Below, one piece after another: positions 18,100 through 25,513 of a DNA stretch of 64,000 bases. Each line of letters starts with the position of its first letter. The stretch's first letter is position 1. The position numbers and the translations under genes were made by a program. The DNA comes from DASUPK01 sp963815665. Its GTDB lineage: Bacteria; Actinomycetota; Thermoleophilia; Solirubrobacterales; 70-9. Below the pieces are notes generated by a model. The model searched no databases. It had not been told where the DNA came from and worked only from the letters and a program-made list of their open reading frames with translations. The DNA lies in assembly GCA_963815665.1 (NCBI GenBank), contig CAWFHN010000016.1, positions 1-64,000 on the forward strand, written 5' to 3'.

Positions 18100-18727
18100 A
18101 TGGACGCCGCAGAGCTGATCCGCCGATACCCGCGCTTGTTCCACATGGCCCAGGCGGGGAGCTGGGACAGCGCAAGGCGCCACGGGCTGCTTTCAACCAG
18201 TGCGCTTCTCGATCAGTGGTCAGTGCCCGAGAGTGATCGCTCGAAAATCGAGTCCAAGATTCGCCCGGAGTCGATAGAGATCGAGCACGAAGAGCACGGG
18301 ACGGCGGTCATCAGGGACAACAAGCCGCTGCGGCCAATTCCTGCGCCTCGACTGCATGACCGAGGCGGAGTGGTGTCGCCTGCTCAATGGCTACGTCTTC
18401 TTCTGGCCGACCGAGGACCGGCTTCTAAGCCTGCTGCGTGCTCGCGCATACCGAAACGACGAGCATGATGTGATCACGATCTCGACTGAGGAACTCGTGG
18501 ACCGCTACGAAGACAGGATCAGACTGTCGCGGCTGAATTCGGGCAGCACCCTGTATCCAAATGCCCCGAAACGAGGTCGGGATACATTCCGTCGCCTCGA
18601 GGAGTTCAACGAAAAGGATGTTGTCGAAATTGCAGTGGAGGACAGCGTCCCCGCAATCGCCGAAATGGCTCTTCTCGTTGAGCGTCGTCGGCAGGACCAG
18701 ATCCTGAGGACGCTCTACCGCCGCTAG
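18100..18727 (+). CDS. DUF7002-like protein, possible ADP-ribosyltransferase fold (frameshift near 18335)
   Basis: Two overlapping frames together give one protein of about 208 residues. It starts at ATG 18100 (ELIRRYPRLFHMAQAGSW, RRHGLLSTSALLD, HGTAVIRDNKP) and, after a one-base shift near 18335, continues with TEAEWCRLLNGYVFFWPTEDRL, INS-like SRLNSGSTLY, RGRDTF and a C-terminal VVEIAVEDSVPAIAE. I recognise this as the DUF7002 family from memory. The opening L-F-H-x-A-...-H-G-L pattern and the later FFW and E-containing strand resemble the H-Y-E layout of small ADP-ribosyltransferases. That is inference. It sits directly after the PurZ-like gene with no gap and in an operon with a macro domain that could undo such a modification. 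The frameshift may be sequence error, as elsewhere in the window. Confidence 0.7.
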
Positions 18728-18860
18728 CGCGCGCACCGGGTCTGCATCACTCAGCTCCATCTCAGGCAGGCCTCAACGGCTTTCCGACGACGTTGTCCTC
18801 TCCCGGCGTGCCACTGAGGCGTCCATCGCATGGCGGCAACCCCCAATCTGGCTCTGCCAG

Positions 18861-18920
18861 TGGACGGTGTGGGATTCGAACGGGGATCCGAAGCGCCCGT
18901 AACGGTTTTCGAGACCGGCA
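18861..18920 (-). pseudogene. degenerate 3' part of a tRNA-Ser(CGA)-like gene
   Basis: Read on the minus strand, this 60-base stretch has an anticodon-arm-like GGTCTCGAAAACCG with CGA in the anticodon position. A serine-type long variable region follows, then the T-loop GTTCGAATCC, and it ends in CCA. The T-stem does not pair and no D-arm or 5' acceptor strand is found to the right, so it is not a working tRNA. It lies at the right boundary of the lower-GC island, with its 3' end facing the island, which is where integrases insert. It could be a decayed attachment site. Confidence 0.5.
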
Positions 18921-18962
18921 AGTCGGAACGACGCAAAGCCTGCCCCTACCATCCCGCGCCCC

Positions 18963-20817
18963 ATGCCCCGCCGCTCCGACCTCCGCAACGTCGCGATCAT
19001 CGCCCACGTCGACCATGGCAAGACGACGCTCGTCGACGCCATGCTCTGGCAGTCCGGGGCGTTTCGGTCCGGGCAGGACGTCGCCGAGCGGGTCATGGAC
19101 TCCATGGATCTCGAGCGGGAGAAGGGGATCACGATCCTCGCCAAGAACACGGCCGTTCGGTACGGGGAGACCAAGCTCAACATCATCGACACGCCCGGGC
19201 ATGCGGACTTCGGTGGGGAGGTCGAGCGCGGGCTGACGATGGTCGATGGGGTGCTGCTCCTCGTCGACGCCTCCGAGGGGCCCCTCCCCCAGACGCGCTT
19301 CGTGCTCCGCAAGGCGCTCGAGGCCCATCTGCCGGTGATCCTGGTGGTGAACAAGGTCGATCGGCCCGATGCCCGGATCGGCGAGGTGGTCGATGAGGTC
19401 TATGAGCTCTTCCTCGACCTCGATGCCGACGAGTCGCAGATCGACTTTCCGATCGTCTACACGAACGCCCGGGCCGGCTGGGCGGCGCTGGAGGAGGGCG
19501 AAGAGGGCACCGACCTCTCCCCCCTCCTCGACCTGGTGCTGGAGCGGATCCCGGCGCCCGAGTACGAGGAGGGCGCGCCGCTGCAGGCGCACGTCACCAA
19601 CCTGGACGCGTCCCCTTATGTAGGGAGGCTCGCGCTCTGCCGGGTGCGGAACGGGACGATTCGCGACGGGCAGCGGATCGCCTGGTGCCGCGTCGAACGG
19701 CGAGATCACCAACGCGACGGTCAGCAACCTCTACGTGACCGAGGCGCTCGACCGGGTGGAGGCCACCGAGGCCGGGCCAGGCGAGATCATCGCCGTCGCC
19801 GGCCTGCCCGACGTGACGATCGGGGAGACGCTCGCCGATCCCGAGGACCCGCGGCCGCTGCCGGTGATCACGGTGGACGAGCCCTCGCTCTCGATCACGG
19901 TCGGGATCAACACCTCGCCGCTGGCGGGCAGGGAGGGCAACAGGCTCACGGCCCGGCAGATCCGAGACCGCCTCGACCAGGAGCTGGTCGGGAACGTCTC
20001 GATCCGGGTGCGCGACACCGAGCGGCCCGAGGTCTGGGAGGTCGAGGGGCGCGGCGAGCTGCAGCTGGTCGTGCTGCTGGAGCTGATGCGGCGCGAGGGC
20101 TTCGAGCTCACCGCCGGGCAGCCGCAGGTGCTGACCCGCGAGATCGACGGTAAGATCTACGAGCCGGTCGAGCTCCTCTCGATCGACGTGCCCGAGGACT
20201 TCGTCGGCGTCGTCACCCAGGCGCTCGCGGTGCGCAAGGGGCGGATGGAGCAGATGATCAACCACTCGACCGGCTGGGTTCGCCTCGAGTTCCTGGTGCC
20301 GGCGCGCGGGCTGATCGGCTTCCGGACCGAGTTCCTGACCGAGACCCGCGGGACCGGCCTGATGCACCACGTCTTCGACCGCTGGGAGCCCTGGGCGGGC
20401 GACCTGCGGATGCGGCCGACCGGCTCGCTGGTCGCCGACCGCCAGGGGAAGACCGCCGCCTTCGCCCTCTTCGGCCTGCAGGAGCGCGGCATGCTCTTCG
20501 TCGGGCCGGGCGAGGACGTCTACGAGGGGATGATCGTCGGCGAGAACTCCCGCGCCGAGGACATCGACGTCAACGCGATCAAGGAGAAGCAGCAGACCAA
20601 CGTCCGGGCGGCGTCGGCGGACCAGCTGATCAAGCTGGTGCCGGCCAAGCGCCTCTCACTGGAGGAGGCGATCGAGTTCATCCGCGAGGACGAGTGCGTC
20701 GAGATCACGCCGGAATCGATCAGGCCGCGGAAGGCCGCGCTCGATCAGGTCACTCGGGTGAAGGCCGCCCGCCAGCGCTCGCGGGCGGCCGCGGCGGCCG
20801 GCAACGGCTCCGGCTGA
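18963..20817 (+). CDS. typA: GTP-binding translational GTPase TypA/BipA (frameshift near 19696)
   Basis: A ribosome-associated GTPase of about 617 residues. The G domain has G1 AHVDHGKTTLVD, the switch I/II motifs EKGITILAKN and DTPGHADFGG, and NKVD. The later domains (about 20000-20800) have ALFGLQERGMLFVGPG and the C-terminal KQQTNVRAASAD typical of TypA. The frame changes at about 19696: removing one A from GAAC restores CRVDGEITNATVSNLYVTEA across the junction, a smooth TypA sequence. As the rest is perfectly conserved, a sequencing indel is likely. The gene marks the return to chromosomal composition right of the island. Confidence 0.92.
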
Positions 20818-20830
20818 GCCGGCGCCGCGC

Positions 20831-21100
20831 TCAGCTCCCGGACTCGGCCTCGGCCTCCATCTTCTGGAGGCGGGTGTAGTAGTCGGCGAACTCGTTCAGG
20901 TGGGCCCAGGCGATCTTGCCCGTGGTGACCGGGTCGTCGTCGGTGACGTTCGTCCGCGGATCGTGGCTGCCGTGCTCCAGCTCGACCTCCATGCCGATCC
21001 GGAACTGCTCGACGTCGAAGGGCGCCGTGTCCCAGTCGATCCCGATCTGCTCGCCGACGCTTCGAGCCTGATCGGCGCTGACCCTTCCCTCGGCGCTCAT
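20831..21100 (-). CDS. DUF5661-like protein, copy 1
   Basis: An 89-residue acidic protein with the pattern IGIDWDTAPFDVEQFRIGM, ELEHG, NVTDDD, and AHLNEFADYYTRLQKME, which I recognise as the DUF5661 family (unknown function). A second copy at 25238-25513 is nearly identical in its core. The start ATG 21100 overlaps the stop of the tiny gene at 21097-21210 (ATGA), so it is probably translated by coupling. It is convergent with typA. Confidence 0.8.
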   Translation of the reverse strand: MSAEGRVSADQARSVGEQIGIDWDTAPFDVEQFRIGMEVELEHGSHDPRTNVTDDDPVTTGKIAWAHLNEFADYYTRLQKMEAEAESGS

Positions 21101-21210
21101 GAGCTCGCGATCGGGTCCGGCTCGCCCAGCTTGGAGCGGTCGGGTGCGTTGTAGGCGCCGCCGAAGATCGCCTCCATGTCGTCGATTCGCTTCACGGTGC
21201 AACCGCTCAT
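21097..21210 (-). CDS. 37-residue ORF resembling the N-terminus of small cupin proteins
   Basis: A short frame with a very good ribosome site (AAAGGAGAAGAG before ATG 21210). Its stop overlaps the start of the DUF5661 gene (ATGA). The peptide begins MSGCTVKRIDDMEAIFGG, the usual first stretch of a family of actinobacterial cupin proteins, and then diverges and stops instead of entering the cupin barrel. It may be a truncated cupin kept as a leader for the next gene, or a remnant. The overlap and ribosome site argue that it is translated. Confidence 0.5.
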   Translation of the reverse strand: MSGCTVKRIDDMEAIFGGAYNAPDRSKLGEPDPIASS

Positions 21211-21241
21211 CTCTTCTCCTTTGTCGAGGCTGGGAGAGACT

Positions 21242-21808
21242 CTATGCGGCAAGCTCGCCCGCCAGGTAGGACGCCAGCGCGTCCACCTTGCGGGTCGAGA
21301 TCGGGCCCGGGCGGGCGGCCTCGCGGGCGATCTTGCGGGTGCCGCAGACCAGGACCCGGGGTGTGTTGAAGGTGTGGAGGATCGGCAGGCCCTCGACCTC
21401 CCGCCAGGCGAGGGCGGCCTCGACCGGGACGTCGCTGTATGGAGTGTCGGCGAGGACCGACTGGACCGACGCGGCCTTGCCGAGCACGTCGCGGACGAGC
21501 TCGGAGCGGTTGCGGCGGCCCACGCGCAGCCCCCCGTGGCCGACCTTGGCCCGCTTCGATCGGTAGTTGCGGCTGTCGACCACGGTGATGCCGGCCGGGC
21601 CGACGACCAGATGCGAGAGCTCGCCGCCGCCGTTCGGCAGTCGAAGGTCGTGGAGCGCGACGGCGTCGGAGCCGCGCAGGTATTCGTCGAGCCGCACGCT
21701 CGGATCGTCGGGAGAGACGCGGTCGTTTCGGGCCTTGCGGTCAGCGCGCCTAAGCGTGGTCCGCTGACCGGCGATCACCCCAGGGTTGCGACTGACCTTG
21801 GCTTCCAT
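21242..21808 (-). CDS. NERD (nuclease-related) domain protein
   Basis: A 188-residue protein. After a basic N-terminal tail, residues about 50-140 match the NERD fold: ALHDLRLPNGGGELSHLVVGPAGITVVDSRNYRSK, where the Asp of VVDSRNY and following Lys sit at the places of the nuclease-like D...E/D-x-K core. HTFNTPRVLVCGTR follows. NERD domains are predicted DNA-binding or nuclease modules in DNA processing, with little direct biochemistry. The ATG is at 21808. It is a single gene between the cupin-like ORF and the GT2 gene, all leftward. Confidence 0.8.
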   Translation of the reverse strand: MEAKVSRNPGVIAGQRTTLRRADRKARNDRVSPDDPSVRLDEYLRGSDAVALHDLRLPNGGGELSHLVVGPAGITVVDSRNYRSKRAKVGHGGLRVGRRNRSELVRDVLGKAASVQSVLADTPYSDVPVEAALAWREVEGLPILHTFNTPRVLVCGTRKIAREAARPGPISTRKVDALASYLAGELAA

Positions 21809-21917
21809 ACCTCTTGCCTATCGGACGAGTTTCGAGCTTGCTACAGGGGCCTTCCGTACCCCATCAACATGCATACGACCGTAGCGCCAACGCGGCGCCG
21901 AGGCGCCGGTTCGCCGG

Positions 21918-23339
21918 CTACCAGTTGCGCTTGGTCCTGAACAGCTCCTGCGTGTACCCGACGACGGAGACCGGAGACATGAAGAACTGGTAGAGCAGCA
22001 GGTAGCTGAAGAAGCCCTTCTTGTTCTTGCGAACGCGCAGTCCGACCTCCTCGAAGGAGTCCCGGCTGAGCTTGAACATGATTCCCGAGAGGATCATGTT
22101 GAGCGGGAGAACGAGCAGGGTGAGCGGGCCGACGATCGCGTAGTTCTGCCAGCCGAGCGCGAGGATGATCCCGACGGGGAAGGCGATCGAGAAGACGAAG
22201 TCGACGTACGGGAAGATGTAGTCGACGATCACCGAGTGGGCGTAGGCGCGGCGGCCCTTGATCAGGGCCGGGCCGAACTCACGTAGACCCTCGATCATCC
22301 CCCTCGCCCAGCGGCGGCGCTGCTTGGCGAAGGCCTTGGCGGTCTCGGGGGCGTCGGTGAAGGCGACGGCCGTCTTCTCGTAGGTCACGCCGGCGCCCTT
22401 GTCCATCATCGCCCAGGTGAGGACGATGTCCTCGCCGATCCGGTCCGGCCAGCCGCCGACCTCCTTGACCGCGTCGGTCCTGTAGACGCTGAAGGCGCCC
22501 TGCGCGACCAGCGTGCCCTGGAAGAGGCCCTGCTGGCGCTTGATCGAGGCGATGCCGAGGAAGTAGTCCCACTCCTGAGCCGCGGTGAGCAGGTTGGCGC
22601 GGGAGTTGCGGACGAAGACGGCGCCGGCCACCGCGACGGTGGCCGGGGGCGAGACCAGCAGGCGGGCGACGCAGCGCTTGACCGCCTCGGGCATCAGCAG
22701 CGTGTCGGCGTCGACCGTGGCGGTGAGCGGCGTGTGGACGTCGTCGAGCGCATGGTTCAGCGTGTTCGCCTTGCCACCGTGGGGATAGCTGCGGACCGAG
22801 ATTCGCTCGTCGTGCTCCGCGCGCATGGTGGCCAGCTCGACCGTCCTGTCCGTGGAGCCGTCATCGGCGACCAGGATGTGGAACTCGCCCGGGTAGTCCT
22901 GCGCGCAGGCGTAGTCGAGCGTCTCCTCGATCACGTCCTCCTCGTTGAAGCAGGCGACGATCAGGGTGGTCGTCGGGAAGTCGAGGTCGAAGCGGAGCGG
23001 CGGCGCCTTGTCGATCAACAGCGAGCTGATCAGGTGCGCGTTGAGATAGCCGGGGATGATCGCGATGCCGGCGATCACCGCCGCCGCGACCGGGATGGTG
23101 ATCGACTGGCCAAGCTCGTTGATCCAGGGGATCGCAAGCCAGAGCGAGAAGCCGACCCAGCCGAGGCTGCAGAGCGCGACGAAGACGAGCTTGACCCGCA
23201 GCGGGATGTAGAAGCGGCGGTGATGGTCCGGCAGCTTCTCGGCGACCGGGAACTTGTGGCCGTTCGTCGAGACGACCGGCAGCTGCGGATCGAGCGTCGG
23301 GGGCGGCGAGATGGTCGCGCTGTCGGGTGCCTGGTACAT
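21918..23339 (-). CDS. processive family 2 glycosyltransferase (poly-GlcNAc/hyaluronan-synthase-like)
   Basis: A 473-residue inner-membrane enzyme. Two N-terminal helices (about 48-105) precede the GT-A domain, and three or more helices follow at about 355-460. GT2 catalytic landmarks are in order: VACFNEEDVIEETL (nucleotide binding), ADDGSTDRT (first DD), VDADT (DxD), GEDIVLTWAMM (GED base) and QRRRWARG (Q-x-x-R-W). This set is shared by N-acetylglucosaminyl, cellulose-like and hyaluronan synthases, so it should make a beta-linked polysaccharide and thread it across the membrane. No companion deacetylase or export partner is nearby. Confidence 0.9.
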   Translation of the reverse strand: MYQAPDSATISPPPTLDPQLPVVSTNGHKFPVAEKLPDHHRRFYIPLRVKLVFVALCSLGWVGFSLWLAIPWINELGQSITIPVAAAVIAGIAIIPGYLNAHLISSLLIDKAPPLRFDLDFPTTTLIVACFNEEDVIEETLDYACAQDYPGEFHILVADDGSTDRTVELATMRAEHDERISVRSYPHGGKANTLNHALDDVHTPLTATVDADTLLMPEAVKRCVARLLVSPPATVAVAGAVFVRNSRANLLTAAQEWDYFLGIASIKRQQGLFQGTLVAQGAFSVYRTDAVKEVGGWPDRIGEDIVLTWAMMDKGAGVTYEKTAVAFTDAPETAKAFAKQRRRWARGMIEGLREFGPALIKGRRAYAHSVIVDYIFPYVDFVFSIAFPVGIILALGWQNYAIVGPLTLLVLPLNMILSGIMFKLSRDSFEEVGLRVRKNKKGFFSYLLLYQFFMSPVSVVGYTQELFRTKRNW

Positions 23340-23424
23340 GGCTCACCCAGGCCATCGACCGCCGCCCCCGATCAAACGTCCGTAGTTTTCTGCGAACCCC
23401 GTCCTCTGGACGGATGACCTAGGC

Positions 23425-24651
23425 CTAGCGGCGCCCGGAGCCCGACCTGCGGCGCCGCCGCCGCCGGCTCTTCCCATTCCCGTTAAAGCTCTTGCCGCTC
23501 GCGCCTCCGTTGCCGGAGTGCTGGCGAGCGGCGTGCTCGAATCCAGGACCCGCATCGAACTCTTGATGCAGGCCGAGGTCTCTTGCAATTTTGCGCATCT
23601 CGTGATGCTGGTCGGGAAGGACGAAGCTGGCGGCGACGCCGGTGGCACCCGCTCGGCCGGTGCGGCCGGTGCGGTGCACGTAGGTGTCGCGGTCCTCGGG
23701 CGCGTCGAAGTTGATCACGTGGGTGATCTCGTCGACGTCGATCCCGCGGGAGGCCACGTCGGTGGCGACCAGCGTGTCGCACTTGCCGAGCTCGAAGTCG
23801 GCGAGCGCCCGGCGGCGCTGGCTCTGGGACTTGTTCCCGTGCATGGCCACCGCCCTGACCTTCTGGTTGCCGAGCTTCTTGACGAGCCGGTCCGCCCCGC
23901 GCTTGGTGCGCACGAAGACCAGCGTGCGGCCCCGCTCCTGGTCGCGCAGCTCCTTGACCAGAGCGTCGACCTTGGCGTCGTGGCGCAGATGGATGAAGTG
24001 GTGCCTGGTCGCCCGCTTCTCGGCCTTCGGCGCGTGGACGTGCCTGCGCGCGTCGTGCGTGTAGGCCGCGGCCAGCTTGCCGGCCGCTCCCTCGAGCGTC
24101 GCCGAGAAGAACAGCGTCTGGCGATCCCGCGGCATCCTCTTCACGATCCGGTCGACTGCGGGCTTGAAGCCCATGTCGAGCATCCGGTCGGCCTCGTCGA
24201 GGACGAGGAGCGAGATCTGCTTGAGGTTGAAGACGCCGCGGTCGAGCAGGTCCTCGAGGCGGCCGGGCGTCGCGACGACGATGTGGGCGTTGGCCGCCCT
24301 CTTCGCCTGCGCGGGAATGCCGACGCCGCCGTAGACGGCTGCGATCTTCAGCGCCCGTGAGTGGGCGATCGAGGTGAGCTCGTCGACGATCTGCTCGGCG
24401 AGCTCGCGGGTGGGCGCCAGGACGAGGGCCGCGGGGCGGCGTGACTCGGCGCTGATGCGCTCCACCATCGGGATGCCGAAGGCGAACGTCTTGCCCGATC
24501 CGGTCGGTGACTGAACGAGGACGTCCTCACCTGCGAGGACGTCCGCGATGCAAAGTCTCTGCACCGCAAATGGCTCTGAGATGCCGCGCTTGGCGAGTGC
24601 GCCCAGGACTGGGCTGCTCACGCCGAGATCGGCGAATGATTCGGATGACAT
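23425..24651 (-). CDS. DEAD-box ATP-dependent RNA helicase
   Basis: A 408-residue helicase with Q motif (FADLGVSSPVLGAL...PFAVQ), motif I SPTGSGKTFAFG, PTRELAEQ, TPGRLEDLL, DEADRMLDMGF, SAT, VFVRTK, ATDVASRGIDV and HRTGRTGRAG. The C-terminus is a Gly/Ser and Arg-rich tail (GKSRRRRRRRSGSGRR), typical of RNA-binding extensions. It would remodel structured RNA in ribosome assembly, mRNA decay or cold adaptation. The 120-base untranslated stretch upstream may be regulatory. It stands alone. Confidence 0.94.
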   Translation of the reverse strand: MSSESFADLGVSSPVLGALAKRGISEPFAVQRLCIADVLAGEDVLVQSPTGSGKTFAFGIPMVERISAESRRPAALVLAPTRELAEQIVDELTSIAHSRALKIAAVYGGVGIPAQAKRAANAHIVVATPGRLEDLLDRGVFNLKQISLLVLDEADRMLDMGFKPAVDRIVKRMPRDRQTLFFSATLEGAAGKLAAAYTHDARRHVHAPKAEKRATRHHFIHLRHDAKVDALVKELRDQERGRTLVFVRTKRGADRLVKKLGNQKVRAVAMHGNKSQSQRRRALADFELGKCDTLVATDVASRGIDVDEITHVINFDAPEDRDTYVHRTGRTGRAGATGVAASFVLPDQHHEMRKIARDLGLHQEFDAGPGFEHAARQHSGNGGASGKSFNGNGKSRRRRRRRSGSGRR

Positions 24652-24774
24652 GTGTTGCTAACTCCTTATGTGCGTTCGTTGGAGATCCTGTGACCCCAAC
24701 TAACGGCGCATTCGGAGCGCAATGAGGGAGGAAACGGAACCTCTCGGGGACCCGGTTGGTCGACCCGACGCAGA

Positions 24775-25233
24775 TCACGGTAGCAGGGTCCCCGGTCCGG
24801 ACCGGGCGGCGGCCGTCAGTCGGCGTCGTCGGGGCCCCATGCCCAGGCGGGCCCGCGCCTTGCGGACGGCGAAGGTCGAGGTGCCGCAGGCCTTGGCGAT
24901 CCGGTTGTCCTCGCGATCGGGATCCCTCTTGATCTCGAACTCGATCCGGGCATGTGAGCGGAGCTGAAGTCGGGTCTGGTTCGGGGCGTCTTCGTCGACG
25001 CCCTCGAGGCCGGCCTCGCCGGCCATGTCGCGGCGGCAGCTCAGGCAGTAGAGCCCGCCATCCTCCTCGGCCCAGGTGGCGGGCAGGCCGGTGTTCTCGA
25101 AATCGGGCGCGAAGGAGACGGTCACCTCGCAGCGCGAACAGGTCCAGGTGTTGGCCGCGGGGGCGGGGGTCGCCACCGACCCAGTGTAGGGATGGGTCAG
25201 GCGGGCTACGCCTGCAGCGCCTCGCGGGCTCAC
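24775..25233 (-). CDS. hypothetical zinc-ribbon protein with helical C-terminus
   Basis: Up to 152 residues. A CxxC pair (TCSRC) about 30 residues from the start and a second (YCLSC) 28 residues later form a likely zinc ribbon. The second half is basic and helical (DNRIAKACGTSTFAVRKARARLG), resembling a helix-turn-helix. It could be a small DNA- or RNA-binding protein. The start is uncertain: GTG 25176 would remove a poorly conserved leader. Unknown family. Confidence 0.6.
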   Translation of the reverse strand: MSPRGAAGVARLTHPYTGSVATPAPAANTWTCSRCEVTVSFAPDFENTGLPATWAEEDGGLYCLSCRRDMAGEAGLEGVDEDAPNQTRLQLRSHARIEFEIKRDPDREDNRIAKACGTSTFAVRKARARLGMGPRRRRLTAAARSGPGTLLP

Positions 25234-25237
25234 GAGG

Positions 25238-25513
25238 CTACGGCTGCTCGCCGGCCTCGGCCTGGGCCTCCATCTTCTGGAGGCGCGTGTAGTAGTCGGC
25301 GAACTCGTTCAGGTGAGCGAGGGCGATCTTGCCGGTGACGATCGGGTCGTCGTCGGTGACGTTGGTGGCCGGGTCATGCGTGCCGTGCTCCAGCTCGACC
25401 TCCATCCCGATGCGGAACTGCTCGACGTCGAAGGGAGCCGAGTCCCAGTCGATCCCGATCTCCGCGCCGACGCTCCGCGCCTGCTCGGTGCTGATCTTCC
25501 CCTCGGCGCTCAC
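25238..25513 (-). CDS. DUF5661-like protein, copy 2
   Basis: A 91-residue protein about 85% identical by eye to the product of 20831-21100, with the same IGIDWDSAPFDVEQFRIGMEVELEHG-type core (described, not aligned) and a C-terminal AHLNEFADYYTRLQKME. GTG 25513 overlaps the stop of the upstream thiamine-diphosphate enzyme (GTGA), so the two are translationally coupled. Function unknown. Retention of two copies about 4.4 kb apart suggests recent duplication. Confidence 0.82.
   Translation of the reverse strand: MSAEGKISTEQARSVGAEIGIDWDSAPFDVEQFRIGMEVELEHGTHDPATNVTDDDPIVTGKIALAHLNEFADYYTRLQKMEAQAEAGEQP

Noticed and set aside
18861..18950. Intact tRNA-Ser on the minus strand
   Set aside because: The T-stem does not pair and no 5' acceptor strand or D-arm is found; listed as a remnant only.
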